Below, one piece after another: positions 1 through 6,072 of a stretch of 6,883 nucleotides of DNA. Source of the stretch: Verrucomicrobiota bacterium (GTDB lineage: Bacteria; Verrucomicrobiota; Verrucomicrobiia; Opitutales; Opitutaceae); the NCBI GenBank assembly GCA_003694825.1, contig RFJS01000405.1, positions 1 through 6,883 of the forward strand. Reading direction: 5' to 3'. Each line of letters opens with the position of its first letter. Positions within the stretch are counted from its first letter, which is position 1. Position numbers and translations under genes: made by a program. The notes under the pieces were generated by a model that was not told the origin of the DNA, did not search any database, and was given only the letters and a program-made list of their open reading frames with translations.

Positions 1-371
1 GCTCGCCCGATCGTGAAGTTCAGATTTACCGGGATCTTCCCCGCCAGCACAATGGCGAGATTGGCGACAAACGCCCCCAGACCGGGCGGAAGCGCCACCC
101 CGACACGCCTTTCCGCAAACCGCTGCCGCCAACGCCGGCTCAATGCCGCCGCCACGGCGAGCAACGTGCCGGCCTTCATCGAACGCCGGCTCGGATGATG
201 ATCCACCACAATCTCGCGGCCCGGCTCCGCGGCCAGCGCCACGACGGCTTCGTGACCGAGATGCCGGCCAAACAGAGGATTCGCCAGCCATTCATCGGCC
301 CCGGTGTCCACGGAAGTCTCCTTCACGAGGACACCGGCAAAGTATTCGCGTGCTGCAGGGGTAGGCGCCAT
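1..371 (-). CDS. AMP-binding (acyl-CoA/acyl-ACP synthetase-like) ligase, N-terminal part, cut by window edge
   Basis: The minus strand reads from an ATG at 371-369 without a stop to base 1, giving the first 123 residues. The segment near residues 90-120 reads RRVGVALPPGLGAFVANLAI and continues VLAGKIPVNLNFT. This is the first conserved part of AMP-forming ligases, where a bound LPP/LPN stretch is followed by a gene-family 'aGk.pVnLN' strand. The closest style I know is the ligase half of acyl-ACP--phospholipid O-acyltransferase (Aas-like) proteins, which activate fatty acids for lysophospholipid acylation. The ATP-binding P-loop-like motif and the catalytic lysine lie outside the window, so the substrate cannot be told. 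No clear Shine-Dalgarno precedes the ATG; the start rests on reading frame and on the 46-bp gap after the DUF2339 gene. It is probably cotranscribed with that gene. Confidence 0.72.
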   Translation of the reverse strand, partial: MAPTPAAREYFAGVLVKETSVDTGADEWLANPLFGRHLGHEAVVALAAEPGREIVVDHHPSRRSMKAGTLLAVAAALSRRWRQRFAERRVGVALPPGLGAFVANLAIVLAGKIPVNLNFTIGR

Positions 372-417
372 CGCGGGTCCGGTTAAACGGGTTCGTCCGG
401 AAAACGGCGAGCGTTTT

Positions 418-3405
418 TCACGGCCGCCCGCTCCGGGGGCCGCCGGCATCGGGCGCCGCGGGTTTCGCCGCGCCGGCCTCATCCGGCTCTCCGTCCGAAG
501 GCGGCTCGGCATCATCGTCGCCGTCGATCATGTGCCGAAAACGATGATACGAAAACCCGATCCAGAGGAGCACGCCTCCCAGCACGACAAAAGCAGCGAT
601 CCGGTAGAGCGTCGAAGTGATATCGACCATGAACACGCGGCCGACGCACCCCGCCAGCAGGGCCAATCCCACGAGGCGATGCGCCCGCGAACGCCAGAAC
701 AGCCCCGCAAAAAAGATCCCGATCGCGCCGATCGCCCAGACCACACTCGCCAACGGCGTCCAGGGCACTCCGCGCTCGAGGGCCACACCGGCGACGAAAG
801 CCCCGGCGCCGACCGCGTGCCCCACCGTCCAGAGCCGTCCCCAGCGGACACATCGCCACGCCGCCTCCGTGCGCATCGCCACCGCCGGCACCGCTGCAAA
901 CAACCAGCCGCAAGCCATCGCACCCGCCAGCCCCAACCATGTCTCCCACCCCGCTGTCGCGCCCCCGCTCCAGACCACGAGCCTTGCCATCAACAGCAGC
1001 GCCAACACCGCCCCCGCGGCCAGCCCGGCCCCCGAGCGCCACCGCAACCCGCCGGCCACATGCAGCGCCGCGAGCCCCGTCACCGCCCAGAGCACCCAGG
1101 CTCCCTCGAGGTTTCGCGTCGCGGCCTGCCAGGACAGCAGCACCGAGGCAAACGCCCCGAGCACGCCGAAACCCCGCAACCACCCGCGCTCATCGAGCGC
1201 CTCGCGCACCCGCCCCGGCCATGCCGCGCCCGCGAACGTCGCCATCGCGCCGGCGGCCGCCCCCCACAGCCATCGCTCGTCATACCCCATCGACCATGCC
1301 GAACTGCCGGCCACCCATGCGGTCAGCGGCGGCAGAGCGGCCAACGCCGCCACCGCGGCGCCGACGGGCATCGACCGTCCCCGTGCCTGTCCCGCCCAGG
1401 CCACAGCACTCATGCCCACGGCCGACAAGGCCAACGCCAGCGGCTGGCCAACCGACTGCAACACGCCCGATGACAAAACCACCAGCGCCGCCGCCGTCAG
1501 CGCGACACCGCACAGCCACCACAGGGCCGGATCCACGCCCGGCTCCCGCGCCCGCCGTTCGGCACACCACCAGCCGGCCGCCGCACTCAGCGCCGCCGTC
1601 GGCACCACGTTCAGCCAGAGCCATCCACCGCCCCACGCCAACTCGTCAAAGCCATGCGCCTCCCGGTGAGCCCAGAGCAGAGCCAACACCGTGCCGACCA
1701 CCGGGACCCTCGCTCGCCGCCACGCACCCCATCCGCCGGCGGCGAGCGCCAGGCCGAGGAAGCCCAGTCCACTCCAACGGGCGCCCCCGAGCACATCGCC
1801 GGCCTCCCACATCGGCACCGCCGCGAGCACCGCGACCATCGCGACCGACAACCTCCACTTCCCCTCCGCCGTGCCGGAAATGGACCGCCACCACCACGTC
1901 CAGAAAACCAGGCCGGCCAACGCATACCCCGCCACCGTCCATCCGACAGCCGCACCGACCGTCGCGCCGGAGAACGCTCTCACATCTCCGGCAAAAATCA
2001 CCAGCGAGACCAGCCAGATACCGGCCGCCGCCACCTTGAGCGCCCGGCTCCGCGCCCGCCCGCCGGCCGCCAGCACGACAAACGCCTCGACGCCCAGGGC
2101 CGCCCATTGCACCCGCTCGCCCCATTGCGCGCACACACCGAGCGCCACCAGCGCCGCCGCCTTGACCCCGAACATGCCCACCAGCCCATCGCCCGGAGCC
2201 CGGCGCTGCACGCCCCAGGCCGCCGCGCCCAGCACCGCTCCGGCGGTCAGCAAATAGCGCCCGACCATCCCCTCACCGTGCAGCGCACTCACCGCCGCGA
2301 GGCCGGCCAACACGAGCAAAGGCGTATTCAACGCCTGGATCCACCGCTGGGCCCGGGCAAACCGCGGCGGCGTCCCCGCCGGCCGCTCCAGCAGCAGCGA
2401 ACCAAACACCAACGCGAAATGCGTCGCCAGCACCGCCGGCGCCAGCCAGTCCGCCGGACGCCCCAGCGGCGTGGACCAGATCGTCCAGGTCACCGCGACA
2501 TACACCGCGTGCACGAGCACCGCCGCCGCCCCCAGCGGGGTGCTCCACCGCCGCCGCCAGCGCAGCAGCACCGCCACCGCGAGAAGCGCGATTCCGCCGT
2601 AAATCGCGAAATCGTCGAAGCCGGCACTCACCGAGAAAAACGCCGAAACATACCCGAGCAGAGTCGCCATCGCCGCGGTCGTCGGCGCGCTGCGCCACAG
2701 CGCCACCGCGTAGATCAGCACCACCGCCGCCCCCTGCAATCCGACCGCCAGCCCCGCATGATCAGTCACCTTCACCGCCGGCACGGCATAGGCGGCAAAC
2801 GCGGTAAAATACACCAGGGCCAACCCCGCCCCGAGCACGACCGCCCCGAACCGCGGCACCCGGCGCTCCAGCCATCCGCCCGCCAGCGCCATCCCCACCG
2901 ACACGGCGCAAAGCTCCACAAGCTTCACCCAGGGCGGTGTATTCAAAGACAAATACACGCCGAAAAAGACGACGCCGATCACGGCCAGCAGCGCGCCCAG
3001 GCGCGTCGTCCACCACGCCGCCAGCACGGCCTCGCCCGAACCATCCGCCGGCGGCGCCAGATGCACCGCCTCGAGAAACCGGCGCACCCGGCCCGCTCCG
3101 GTCGGCCGCGCCGCCGCGCCCGCTGCCTTCCCTGCGCTCCGCGCCGCCGTGGCCGCGGTCGCCGCGCCCTCCGCCGATACCATCGGCTGCGGCTGCGGCT
3201 CGCGCGGCGCCTGCCGCGGGAGCGGGGGCGGCCGCACCGCCGGCTGCGCCGGGGATCCGGCCCCGCCGCGCTCGCCCGATGCCTGCGCCTCCTCCGCCGC
3301 TTCCGCCTCGAGCCGAGCGAGACGCGCGCGCAGCGCCGACACCTCCACCTCCACATTCTGGAGACGCCCTTTCAGTTCCCTGATTTCATCCTCACGTGGA
3401 GCCAT
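418..3405 (-). CDS. DUF2339 family large polytopic membrane protein
   Basis: The product has 995 residues. Residues about 5-40 form a charged heptad-like coiled coil (EIRELKGRLQNVEVEVSALR and on). Residues about 41-125 are a Pro/Ala/Gly-rich linker. The family hallmark follows at 131-151 (WWTTRLGALLAVIGVVFFGVY), matching the DUF2339 pattern W-x-x-R-L-G-a...G-v-x-F-F. From there to about residue 955 the chain is a near-continuous series of hydrophobic segments, probably more than 20 membrane helices. The last block (RVFMVDITSTLYRIAAFVVL) is the typical DUF2339 C-terminal motif, then a short acidic and Pro-rich tail. Its function is unknown in the family. I chose the ATG at 3405 over an in-frame GTG at 3597 because it has a perfect ribosome binding site and the extra 64 residues would be translated from inside marR and look like shadow sequence. 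The start overlaps the marR stop by one base, indicating coupling. Several long plus-strand open frames opposite it are GC shadows. Confidence 0.9.
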   Translation of the reverse strand: MAPREDEIRELKGRLQNVEVEVSALRARLARLEAEAAEEAQASGERGGAGSPAQPAVRPPPLPRQAPREPQPQPMVSAEGAATAATAARSAGKAAGAAARPTGAGRVRRFLEAVHLAPPADGSGEAVLAAWWTTRLGALLAVIGVVFFGVYLSLNTPPWVKLVELCAVSVGMALAGGWLERRVPRFGAVVLGAGLALVYFTAFAAYAVPAVKVTDHAGLAVGLQGAAVVLIYAVALWRSAPTTAAMATLLGYVSAFFSVSAGFDDFAIYGGIALLAVAVLLRWRRRWSTPLGAAAVLVHAVYVAVTWTIWSTPLGRPADWLAPAVLATHFALVFGSLLLERPAGTPPRFARAQRWIQALNTPLLVLAGLAAVSALHGEGMVGRYLLTAGAVLGAAAWGVQRRAPGDGLVGMFGVKAAALVALGVCAQWGERVQWAALGVEAFVVLAAGGRARSRALKVAAAGIWLVSLVIFAGDVRAFSGATVGAAVGWTVAGYALAGLVFWTWWWRSISGTAEGKWRLSVAMVAVLAAVPMWEAGDVLGGARWSGLGFLGLALAAGGWGAWRRARVPVVGTVLALLWAHREAHGFDELAWGGGWLWLNVVPTAALSAAAGWWCAERRAREPGVDPALWWLCGVALTAAALVVLSSGVLQSVGQPLALALSAVGMSAVAWAGQARGRSMPVGAAVAALAALPPLTAWVAGSSAWSMGYDERWLWGAAAGAMATFAGAAWPGRVREALDERGWLRGFGVLGAFASVLLSWQAATRNLEGAWVLWAVTGLAALHVAGGLRWRSGAGLAAGAVLALLLMARLVVWSGGATAGWETWLGLAGAMACGWLFAAVPAVAMRTEAAWRCVRWGRLWTVGHAVGAGAFVAGVALERGVPWTPLASVVWAIGAIGIFFAGLFWRSRAHRLVGLALLAGCVGRVFMVDITSTLYRIAAFVVLGGVLLWIGFSYHRFRHMIDGDDDAEPPSDGEPDEAGAAKPAAPDAGGPRSGRP

Positions 3406-3869
3406 CAAGCGCCTCCTTTCACCCTTGCCGCCGCGGCCACCTCCGGCGCCCGCGCCTCGACCTTCTTCAGCACGGCAAGGACCTGCCGCCCTTCCGTCGC
3501 CCCGATCGGCGCAAAGGCCGCACCCACCGCGCCGGCATAGTCCGGAAACGCCTCCTTCCACAGTGCGCGGCCGGCCGGTGTCAACCGGACCCGCCACGCC
3601 CGCCGGTCCCCCGGCACCGCCTCACGCCGCACCCACCCCGCCGCGCTCATCCGGTCGATCAGGCCGGTGACATTGGACCGGTCGACCACGAGGATATCGC
3701 TGATCTCCCGCTGCGAGAGACCTTCGGGATGGTCCGCCAAAACATTGAGCACATTGAATTGCGCCGGTGAGATTCCGTGCGCGCGAAACACCTCCCGGCT
3801 CTCGCGCAACAGGACATCCGCGGTGCGCAGGATCTGAACGACCAGCTCCATGGCGAGTGCCTGTCTCAT
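3405..3869 (-). CDS. MarR-family winged-helix transcriptional regulator
   Basis: The product has 154 residues from the ATG at 3869. MarR proteins are dimeric DNA-binding repressors or activators that usually sense small phenolic or lipophilic ligands and control adjacent genes. Visible parts: an N-terminal dimerisation helix (about 5-30, VVQILRTADVLLRESREVF), then SPAQFNVLNVLADHPEGLSQ leading to the recognition helix region ISDILVVDRSNVTGLIDRM (56-74), then the wing with the family signature around D88-R89-R90 (PGDRRAWRVRLTPAG, 86-100), and a C-terminal helix. An ATG six codons further in (3851) is an alternative start. A longer version from 3941 would overlap the preceding gene and place the palindrome at 3892-3905 in coding sequence, so I prefer 3869. 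No Shine-Dalgarno is seen. The gene follows the TOPRIM-like gene by 38 bp and overlaps the DUF2339 start (TGATG), so the membrane protein is its most likely partner or target. Confidence 0.9.
   Translation of the reverse strand: MRQALAMELVVQILRTADVLLRESREVFRAHGISPAQFNVLNVLADHPEGLSQREISDILVVDRSNVTGLIDRMSAAGWVRREAVPGDRRAWRVRLTPAGRALWKEAFPDYAGAVGAAFAPIGATEGRQVLAVLKKVEARAPEVAAAARVKGGA
3412..3419 (-). promoter_or_regulatory. Strong ribosome binding site of the DUF2339 gene
   Basis: The minus strand reads AAAGGAGG followed by six bases (CGCTTG) and the ATG at 3405-3403. It lies inside the last codons of the MarR gene (...VKGGA). It decides the start of the DUF2339 gene and is the only strong, properly spaced Shine-Dalgarno I found for any start in the window. 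Confidence 0.85.
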
Positions 3870-3891
3870 GGCATCGGTTGTGCTGCCAATC

Positions 3892-3905
3892 GTTGATATG
3901 TCAAC
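3892..3905. promoter_or_regulatory. Candidate MarR operator palindrome
   Basis: The plus strand reads GTTGATATGTCAAC, a 14-bp inverted repeat with 12 of 14 positions symmetric. It sits 22 bp upstream of the preferred marR start and 2 bp past the stop codon of the preceding gene. MarR-family operators are typically AT-rich palindromes of this size placed next to the regulator gene. The site is also strikingly AT-rich against the surrounding DNA. The minus-strand hexamer TTGACA (3904-3899) within it looks like a -35 box, but I see no good -10 at 16-18 bp. Autoregulation is an inference. Confidence 0.5.
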
Positions 3906-3907
3906 AT

Positions 3908-4552
3908 TTATCGCTCTTCTCTCCGCCACTCCCGGACACATCGGGCGAAGTAGCCGAACCCCACGGGGAAGAGGGTTTCGAGCAGCGCAATGTCTTTCGC
4001 CAGCCGCCGCGCCTCCTCCTGCGCCCGGCGTGTCTCAAACTCGAGTGTCGGCCGCCGCGTGCCGTAAACGCGGATTTTCAGGTCGCGGCGGGTGTAGCGG
4101 TGATGGCCCGCGGCCTGATCGGCGCGCCATGTCGCCTCGCCGACCTCCGGATCCCTCCCGGCCAGATACCAGCCCTCCACGGCGGGCACGGCCAGCGCCA
4201 CCGCCGTGTGCAGCGGGCGGCGTCCCTCGGGCAGCTTCCAGCGTTTGCGGGTCTTGCGGATGACCATCTCGAGGAGGCACAGGCGGCATTTCGGATGAAA
4301 CGCATCCGGATCGCCGTGATCGCCCTCATGCACGGTGCTGTCGTCGGCATCGACGCACACGACCAGCGCTTCCGCATCGGTGCGGAACTGCAGGTGCCAC
4401 AGGATCGGCCCGAGCACCTGGGAGACATTGGGCCAGCCCCGCGCCCGCAAGGGCGGCTGCACCACGGAGACGGACTCCCCGAGCAGGGCTTCGAGCAGGA
4501 TGCGCAGTGCCGCCTCGTCGGCCGGCGATTCACTGAGCAGGCCGACTTTCAT
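3908..4552 (-). CDS. TOPRIM-like DUF4276-type protein, partner of the adjacent ATPase
   Basis: The product has 214 residues. It opens with a beta strand and acidic motif, MKVGLLSESPADEAALRILL, where E8, D12 and E13 match the first TOPRIM-like motif seen in DUF4276 proteins. A second strand, ALVVCVDADDS (62-72), supplies D68, D70 and D71, matching the DxD motif that binds metal in TOPRIM folds. A third element, AVPAVEGWYLAG (121-132), corresponds to the family's 'P-x-x-E-x-W-l-l-A' segment. The C-terminal part (about 171-213) is helical and rich in Arg and Glu. TOPRIM domains occur in topoisomerases, primases and OLD-family nucleases, so a metal-dependent nuclease or phosphotransfer role is plausible but unproved. 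It starts 43 bp after the ATPase stop and is codirectional, so the two probably form one unit. An unusual His/Cys group follows the DxD motif (H75, H79, H86, C89, C92). No clear Shine-Dalgarno is seen. The family assignment is from motif memory only. Confidence 0.72.
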   Translation of the reverse strand: MKVGLLSESPADEAALRILLEALLGESVSVVQPPLRARGWPNVSQVLGPILWHLQFRTDAEALVVCVDADDSTVHEGDHGDPDAFHPKCRLCLLEMVIRKTRKRWKLPEGRRPLHTAVALAVPAVEGWYLAGRDPEVGEATWRADQAAGHHRYTRRDLKIRVYGTRRPTLEFETRRAQEEARRLAKDIALLETLFPVGFGYFARCVREWRREER

Positions 4553-4595
4553 AGCGGTTCGAGAAAGGCGCGGCAGCCGTCAGCCTGTCCTGCGA

Positions 4596-5591
4596 CTACT
4601 GCCACGGAACGCCTCCGAGAATGCCCGAATACCACAAGTCGCCCAGCCGCCCTTCCGAGAGAAGCGCGTCCAGTCCCGGCACGTCGGAGAGACGCTGAAA
4701 GGTGGCGACATCGTCCTGCTTTGTCGCAAGGATGACGTCCTCCGGGGTGTCGCCGAAAAGGTCGAGCACGTAGGGCGAATGCGTGGTGGCGACCACCTGC
4801 ACCGCCGGCCCGGACTCCCCACACTCCTCCGGATAACTGAGACGATAAAAGATATCGCGCACCTCGCGCAGGAGCCGCGGATGAAAACCCCGCTCGATTT
4901 CCTCGATGCAAATGAGCGATGGTCGCTCCGGCGCGGAAACAATCGCCAACAGGGCGAGCAGCACGAGCGTGCCCTGCGAGAGTGAAGCCGGCTGGAGGTT
5001 TCGCCCTCTCACCGTCACGACGGAGAAGGCGACGCGGCCATCCGTGGTGCGGCCGGCGTGCACGTCGGCGAATTCGGGCATGAGCCGCCGAAACGCCTCG
5101 ACGAGCCGCCGCCAGCGTTCGGCGTCGGTGCGGTGGATGTGCTCGAGGACGGCGGCGAGACCGGCGCCATCGCGCTCGAGCACGGGCTCGGTCCCCGCCG
5201 GAAGCGTCCGCGCCAGGACCGCCGGATCGAGCACGTAGTCGCGGGAGCGCGCCAGCCAGCGGATCGGCGCCGCGTCCGCGCCCCCGGCCGGCTCCCGCCC
5301 ACCGGCAACCGAGAGTGAGGCGACGCCCGTTTCCGAGAAGGAAAGCTCGGCCTGCGCCCCGTCCAGCGCCGGCGAAAAAGAGAACCGCGCCCGGGCGCGC
5401 GCGAGATCGGCAAACACCGGAGGCGGCGCATCCGCTTCGAGGGCCCGGGCGGTCGCTCCGGCCGCGAGCAGGGCGCGCAGCGCCGTGGTCTTGCCGCTGC
5501 CGTTGGGGCCGATCAGCACATTGAACGGGCTCAGCGGCAGGGTGGCCTCTTCCAGAACCCGGAAATTGGAAAATTGAATCGTTTCGATCAC
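4596..5591 (-). CDS. OLD/AAA_21-type ATPase (ABC-like, RecF-like fold)
   Basis: The product has 331 residues if started at the GTG at 5591. The N-terminus VIETIQFSNFRVLEEATLPL is the usual first strand and loop of RecF/OLD-like ATPases. The Walker A motif GPNGSGKT lies at residues 28-35. An ABC-signature-like LSQGT lies at about 204-208, the Walker B SLICIEEIERGFHP at about 225-238 with the catalytic Glu pair at 230-231, and the H-loop TTHSPYVLDLF at about 269-279. The C-terminus ends LGDLWYSGILGGVPW, a tail I associate with stand-alone AAA_21 ATPases encoded next to DUF4276 genes. There is no fused nuclease domain; the putative effector is the separate downstream gene, 43 bp away. The frame stays open up to a GTG at 5702, but the additional 37 residues show no conserved features, so the shorter start is preferred. 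The start lacks a Shine-Dalgarno. It is divergent from the yecH-like gene. A SMC-like coiled coil is not present, the insert between Walker A and signature being short. Confidence 0.88.
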   Translation of the reverse strand: MIETIQFSNFRVLEEATLPLSPFNVLIGPNGSGKTTALRALLAAGATARALEADAPPPVFADLARARARFSFSPALDGAQAELSFSETGVASLSVAGGREPAGGADAAPIRWLARSRDYVLDPAVLARTLPAGTEPVLERDGAGLAAVLEHIHRTDAERWRRLVEAFRRLMPEFADVHAGRTTDGRVAFSVVTVRGRNLQPASLSQGTLVLLALLAIVSAPERPSLICIEEIERGFHPRLLREVRDIFYRLSYPEECGESGPAVQVVATTHSPYVLDLFGDTPEDVILATKQDDVATFQRLSDVPGLDALLSEGRLGDLWYSGILGGVPWQ

Positions 5592-5636
5592 GGGCAGGCG
5601 GGGGGTGCGTGCCCCGACGATGACCCGCCCGCTTTC

Positions 5637-5700
5637 CCGCGGCAAGCCCAGCCTGTCCGCGGCAAGCCGCCCGACCAGAGACCGGCAATCCGCAGTTGCC
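5637..5700. promoter_or_regulatory. Direct and inverted GGCAA repeats in the divergent ATPase/yecH interval
   Basis: The 12-mer CCGCGGCAAGCC occurs at 5637-5648 and again at 5657-5668, a period of 20 bp, about two helical turns. A looser copy (CCGGCAATCC) is at 5682-5691, and its GGCAA at 5684-5688 forms an inverted repeat with TTGCC at 5696-5700. The interval separates two divergently transcribed genes, so it is a reasonable place for a shared operator. No convincing -35/-10 pair was found on either strand. High GC makes short repeats common, so the regulatory reading is tentative. Confidence 0.3.
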
Positions 5701-5731
5701 ACCCACCGCGGTTTCCCCCATCCACGGCCTC

Positions 5732-5983
5732 ATGCAGACAAGCATCCATGGACACGAAGTCATCGAAATGATGGTCGCCTCCGGCCGCGTCTGGACGGTC
5801 GACACGCTGCTCGCCGCCATTCGCGAACGCTTCGGACCCGACGCACGCTTTCACACCTGCTCCGCCGAAAACCTGACCGCCGAGCAGCTCATCGCCTTCC
5901 TGCAGGAGCGCGGCAAGTTCATGCCCGCCGGAGAGGGCGAGGACGGCTTCGTCTTCAATACCGGCCGCGCCTGCAATCATTGA
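5732..5983 (+). CDS. yecH: YecH-family small metal-binding protein
   Basis: The product has 83 residues, close to the usual length of about 80 for this family (DUF2492). It begins MQTSIHGHEVIEMM and contains RFHTCSAENLTAEQLIAFL, then ends in CNH. The conserved candidate metal ligands are all present: H6 and H8 in the HGHEV motif, H41 and C43 in FHTCSA, and C81 and H83 at the C-terminus. A soluble cytoplasmic protein is expected, as there is no signal peptide or membrane segment. The cellular role of the family is not established. The ATG at 5732 is chosen because the homology begins there; an in-frame TTG at 5696 would add 12 residues without conserved features. No Shine-Dalgarno is seen. It stands alone between the divergent ATPase and the pseudopilin gene 89 bp downstream, and a GC-rich hairpin follows its stop. 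Confidence 0.88.
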   Translation: MQTSIHGHEVIEMMVASGRVWTVDTLLAAIRERFGPDARFHTCSAENLTAEQLIAFLQERGKFMPAGEGEDGFVFNTGRACNH

Positions 5984-5991
5984 ACCGCCAA

Positions 5992-6009
5992 CCCGGCCGC
6001 CCGGCCGGG
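5992..6009 (+). terminator. GC-rich hairpin after the yecH-like gene, possible terminator
   Basis: CCCGGCC (5992-5998) pairs with GGCCGGG (6003-6009) around a four-base loop, 8 bp after the stop codon. The seven-pair stem is all G-C, but no T-run follows, so it could be a T-less terminator, a transcript-end stabiliser, or chance in GC-rich DNA. Confidence 0.3.
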
Positions 6010-6072
6010 GCCGCTCTGAAGCCACCCGGAGGAGCGCGCCGTCGCCCCGCGCCACGACCCGCAGCACCGACC

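Noticed and set aside
401..418. AAAACG/CGTTTT hairpin at the end of the DUF2339 gene as a terminator
   Set aside because: Four of the six stem pairs are A-T, so the stem is too weak for intrinsic termination, and the downstream ligase gene begins only 46 bp on in the same direction.
304..2039. Long plus-strand open frames (304-1473, 617-1669, 939-2039)
   Set aside because: Low-complexity Pro/Ala/Arg/Thr translations overlapping each other and the DUF2339 gene; no ribosome binding sites, no recognisable domains.
1654..3540. Plus-strand open frame of 628 codons opposite the DUF2339 gene
   Set aside because: The translation is dominated by Arg, His, Pro and Gln with no domain or hydrophobic pattern; it is the antisense shadow of a GC-rich membrane protein gene whose own frame shows clear family motifs.
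3876..3904. Full sigma-70 promoter for marR based on TTGACA at 3904-3899
   Set aside because: No acceptable -10 hexamer occurs at 16-18 bp; the TTGACA is better explained as one arm of the palindrome.
3767..4735. Plus-strand open frame of 322 codons opposite marR, the TOPRIM-like gene and the ATPase end
   Set aside because: It spans three convincing minus-strand genes and has no domain-like features.
5602..5615. GGGG...CCCC hairpin just upstream of the ATPase start
   Set aside because: Only four G-C pairs plus wobble pairs in very GC-rich DNA; not distinguishable from chance.
4549..5820. Minus-strand open frame of 423 codons overlapping the ATPase
   Set aside because: It is a different frame from the ATPase with Walker motifs, is rich in Arg/Gly/Ala, and also overlaps the divergent yecH start.
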